A stretch of 45,677 bases of DNA, from NCBI GenBank assembly GCA_902619615.1, contig CACNFD010000013.1, positions 1 to 45,677 on the forward strand, in the 5' to 3' direction. Numbering within the stretch: position 1 is the stretch's first letter; every line of letters starts with the position of its first letter. The DNA is from an uncultured SAR116 cluster alpha proteobacterium (lineage in GTDB: Bacteria > Pseudomonadota > Alphaproteobacteria > Puniceispirillales > Marisalimonadaceae). Shown in pieces: positions 44,375 to 45,677 of the stretch. A program made the translations under genes and the position numbers. The notes beneath the pieces are model-generated. The model ran no database searches. It was not told the origin of the DNA and worked only from the letters and a program-made list of their open reading frames with translations.

Positions 44375-44878
44375 TTGAAAAGAATAGCACTATATCCAGG
44401 AACTTTTGACCCAGTAACAAATGGTCATTTAGATATAATTTACAGAGCAAGTTCATTATGTGATGTTCTAATTATTGGTGTTGCAGAAAATATTGGAAAA
44501 AATCCTTTTTTTAAAATTTCTCAAAGAAAATCTCTAATCCAAGATGCTGTTAAACAAAATCTAAAAAACTCAAAGAGAAAGTCAGGTGAAATTCGAGTTG
44601 AAAGTTTCGACAACCTTCTTATTGACTTTGCAAGAGCAAATTCTGCAACGATGATCATAAGAGGACTAAGAGCTGTTTCTGATTTTGATTATGAGTTCCA
44701 AATGGCAGGAATGAATGCAAGGTTGGCAAATGACATAGAAACTATTTTTTTGACTGCTTCTGAAACTCATCAATTTGTTGCATCAAGATTTGTAAAAGAA
44801 ATTGCTCTTTTAGGGGGTGACATTTCTTCTTTTGTTCCTGCTAATGTAAAAGCAGCAATACAACACAAAAAAAAATAA
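44375..44878 (+). CDS. coaD: Phosphopantetheine adenylyltransferase
   Basis: Fourth step of coenzyme A synthesis, joining 4'-phosphopantetheine and ATP to dephospho-CoA; 167 residues. The nucleotidyltransferase motif is T10-FDPVTNGH18, with RGLRAVSDFDYEFQMAGMNARL and the C-terminal FVKEIALLGGDISSFVP block. Two adjacent TTG codons open the frame. The second (44375) gives the standard MKRIALYPG and stands 6 bases after GAGAG (44364-44368), so it is chosen over 44372. The gene order gyrA-coaD is typical. Confidence 0.95.
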   Translation: MKRIALYPGTFDPVTNGHLDIIYRASSLCDVLIIGVAENIGKNPFFKISQRKSLIQDAVKQNLKNSKRKSGEIRVESFDNLLIDFARANSATMIIRGLRAVSDFDYEFQMAGMNARLANDIETIFLTASETHQFVASRFVKEIALLGGDISSFVPANVKAAIQHKKK

Positions 44879-44906
44879 AAAAATCTATATTTTTTTAACA
44901 TAAAAC

Positions 44907-44935
44907 TTGATTCTAATATCATTATCAAATAGTTT
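44907..44935 (+). promoter_or_regulatory. Candidate promoter for tRNA-Lys
   Basis: TTGATT (44907-44912), 17 bases, TAGTTT (44930-44935), each 4 of 6 to consensus. The predicted start is about 6 bases before the tRNA. Confidence 0.35.
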
Positions 44936-44947
44936 CATGAAGTCTTA

Positions 44948-45023
44948 GGGCGCGTAGCTCAGTTGGTAGAGCAATTGACTTTTAATCAATGGGTCACAGG
45001 TTCGAATCCTGTCGCGCTCACCA
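44948..45023 (+). tRNA. tRNA-Lys (UUU)
   Basis: Acceptor GGGCGCG/CGCGCTC (one G-U pair), D arm GCTC-AGTTGGTA-GAGC, anticodon stem ATTGA/TCAAT with loop CTTTTAA (anticodon UUU), T arm with TTCGAAT, discriminator A and encoded CCA, 76 bases in all. Its wobble uridine is a canonical substrate for 2-thiolation and for SelU. Confidence 0.97.
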
Positions 45024-45338
45024 CTTTCTTTAAAATGGATTGTGGAAGTAAATACAATAACTTAGCCAACAGCTCATTGAAAAAATTACCTAATTTTAAA
45101 CTATCTATTTGATCTTCTTCTGATTTTGCTCCAAAGATAATCAGAGAAATTAGGTTAAATTTCTTCCCAAATAGCATAAAAGTGTCTTGTAGATTTTTTA
45201 TAAGAGTTACAGATTATGATCTTGTGTGTTACAGTTTATTTTCTAAAAAGTGTCTTTTAAATAATCACAAGAAATTAAATTTTAATAAATTATATACCGC
45301 TGATTGTGCTTCAATTAATTTCATGTTTATAATAAAAC
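45024..45338. other. 315-base stretch without a recognisable gene
   Basis: Between tRNA-Lys and the cyclase start I find no protein with family features and no RNA gene. It contains two copies of AAAAGTGTCTT (around 45179 and 45248) about 70 bases apart, and, at its right end, the left arm of an inverted repeat that covers the cyclase start codon. The open frame on the minus strand that crosses the tRNA is an artefact. Confidence 0.5.
45317..45328 (+). promoter_or_regulatory. 12-base motif AATTTCATGTTT upstream of the cyclase gene
   Basis: Third copy of the 12-mer also present upstream of aapJ and tolC, ending 10 bases before the cyclase ATG. It provides the left arm of the inverted repeat at 45320-45343. 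Confidence 0.3.
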
Positions 45339-45343
45339 ATGAA
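45320..45343 (+). promoter_or_regulatory. Inverted repeat enclosing the cyclase start codon
   Basis: TTCATGTTT / AAACATGAA, perfect 9-bp arms with a 6-base loop (ATAATA). The ATG at 45339-45341 is in the right arm. It could be a protein-binding palindrome or an RNA hairpin hiding the start codon. No ribosome site is visible upstream. Confidence 0.45.
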
Positions 45344-45677
45344 TTCATCAGACATAAACCGTAAGATAGCAGTAATATTTGCCACTGATGTTGTTGGCTA
45401 TAGCAAACATATGGAAAAGGACGAAGATGCTACATTAGCTAGTCTAAACGACTGTAATAAGATCATAGAATCCCTCATAAAAAAATCAAAGGGCCGTATC
45501 TTCAATACAGGTGGTGATTCTGTATTTGCTGAGTTTCCAAGTGCTGTTGCTGCCGTTAATACAGCTGTAGAGTTCCAAAAACAGATTAAAGCCCGTAATG
45601 ATAAAGAGACAACAGATGTTAAACTAGAATACCGTATAGGTATTAATATGGGTGATGTTATTAAACAGGGTGACACT
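45339..45677 (+). CDS. Class III adenylate/guanylate cyclase, 3' part cut by window edge
   Basis: First 113 residues of a nucleotide cyclase that makes cAMP or cGMP. The catalytic fold is clear from residue 9: AVIFATDVVGYSKHM with metal aspartate D17, then GRIFNTGGDSVFAEFPSAVAAVNTAVE with the second aspartate D60, and YRIGINMGDVI. The catalytic domain starts almost at the N-terminus with no membrane helix or sensor before it. In related proteins of this layout the sensor or TPR part follows the cyclase, but that part is outside the window. Upstream of the ATG an in-frame stop at 45333 fixes the earliest start. By hand count GC is about 37% over 45361-45660, slightly above what the surrounding genes look like, a weak hint of later acquisition. 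Confidence 0.88.
   Translation, partial: MNSSDINRKIAVIFATDVVGYSKHMEKDEDATLASLNDCNKIIESLIKKSKGRIFNTGGDSVFAEFPSAVAAVNTAVEFQKQIKARNDKETTDVKLEYRIGINMGDVIKQGDT

Noticed and set aside
44877-44896. A/T-only hairpin (AAAAAAAT / ATTTTTTT) just after coaD
   Set aside because: It has no G or C in the stem and is expected by chance in such sequence; not called as a terminator.
44986-45177. Minus-strand open frame of 63 codons ending in GFEPVTH
   Set aside because: Its C-terminal part is the reverse complement of tRNA-Lys; GFEPVTH endings are a known artefact of translating tRNA genes backwards.
45398-45676. Minus-strand open frame at the right edge
   Set aside because: It lies entirely opposite the cyclase coding frame, which has clear catalytic motifs.
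1-45677. Search for CRISPR arrays, insertion sequences, phage genes, toxin-antitoxin pairs or rRNA
   Set aside because: No regularly spaced repeats, transposase or integrase motifs, or rRNA sequence were seen.

Overview
The window looks like part of the chromosome of an AT-rich alphaproteobacterium with tightly packed genes, probably a streamlined free-living (marine) lineage. The evidence is gene order: erpA-xthA/dgt-argS-SPOR-scpA-scpB-tatABC-serS-surE-pcm-nlpD/DUF815-yajC-secD-secF, and uvrA/ssb-gyrA-coaD, which are classic alphaproteobacterial neighbourhoods. The low GC (around one third by eye), 1-20 base intergenic gaps and several TTG/GTG starts fit genome streamlining. The exact lineage cannot be fixed from the sequence alone. 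I see no insertion sequence, phage gene, CRISPR array or rRNA.

Bases 1-8195 form a sulfur and amino-acid block: the end of a TauD/TfdA-type dioxygenase, a MetC-like cystathionine beta-lyase, a complete general L-amino-acid ABC transporter (aapJQMP), then sseA (mercaptopyruvate sulfurtransferase) and cysK on the opposite strand. Together they suggest uptake of amino acids plus building and breaking of cysteine-type compounds.

Bases 8267-14321 hold an ABC-F ATPase (YheS type), a YqaA-type membrane protein and a small unrecognised exported protein. Next comes a minus-strand selenium unit: tRNA-Cys, an NADH-dehydrogenase-like/SelD fusion, the tRNA 2-selenouridine synthase gene, then tRNA-Asn. 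No selenocysteine-insertion gene is present here, so the visible selenium output is the tRNA wobble base. One possible substrate, tRNA-Lys(UUU), lies at the other end of the window.

Bases 14500-20421 carry tolC, valS and a divergent IlvD/Edd-family dehydratase. Bases 20425-38160 are the large housekeeping cluster: DNA repair and nucleotide control (xthA, dgt), Fe-S assembly (erpA), aminoacyl-tRNA synthetases (argS, serS), chromosome condensation (scpAB), twin-arginine and Sec export (tatABC, yajC-secD-secF), protein and metabolite repair (pcm, surE), a degenerate-LytM NlpD-like lipoprotein, a DUF815 ATPase and trmFO. Compared with the usual alphaproteobacterial order, nagZ is missing before scpA, a PopZ/DUF2497 gene is missing between tolC and valS, and an FbpC-like ATPase gene sits between scpB and tatA.

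Bases 38162-45023 carry uvrA opposite ssb, gyrA and coaD, followed by tRNA-Lys. After it come about 315 bases without a recognisable gene and the start of a class III adenylate/guanylate cyclase cut by the right edge. Its start codon lies in a perfect inverted repeat. One arm of that repeat contains a 12-base motif also found upstream of aapJ and tolC.
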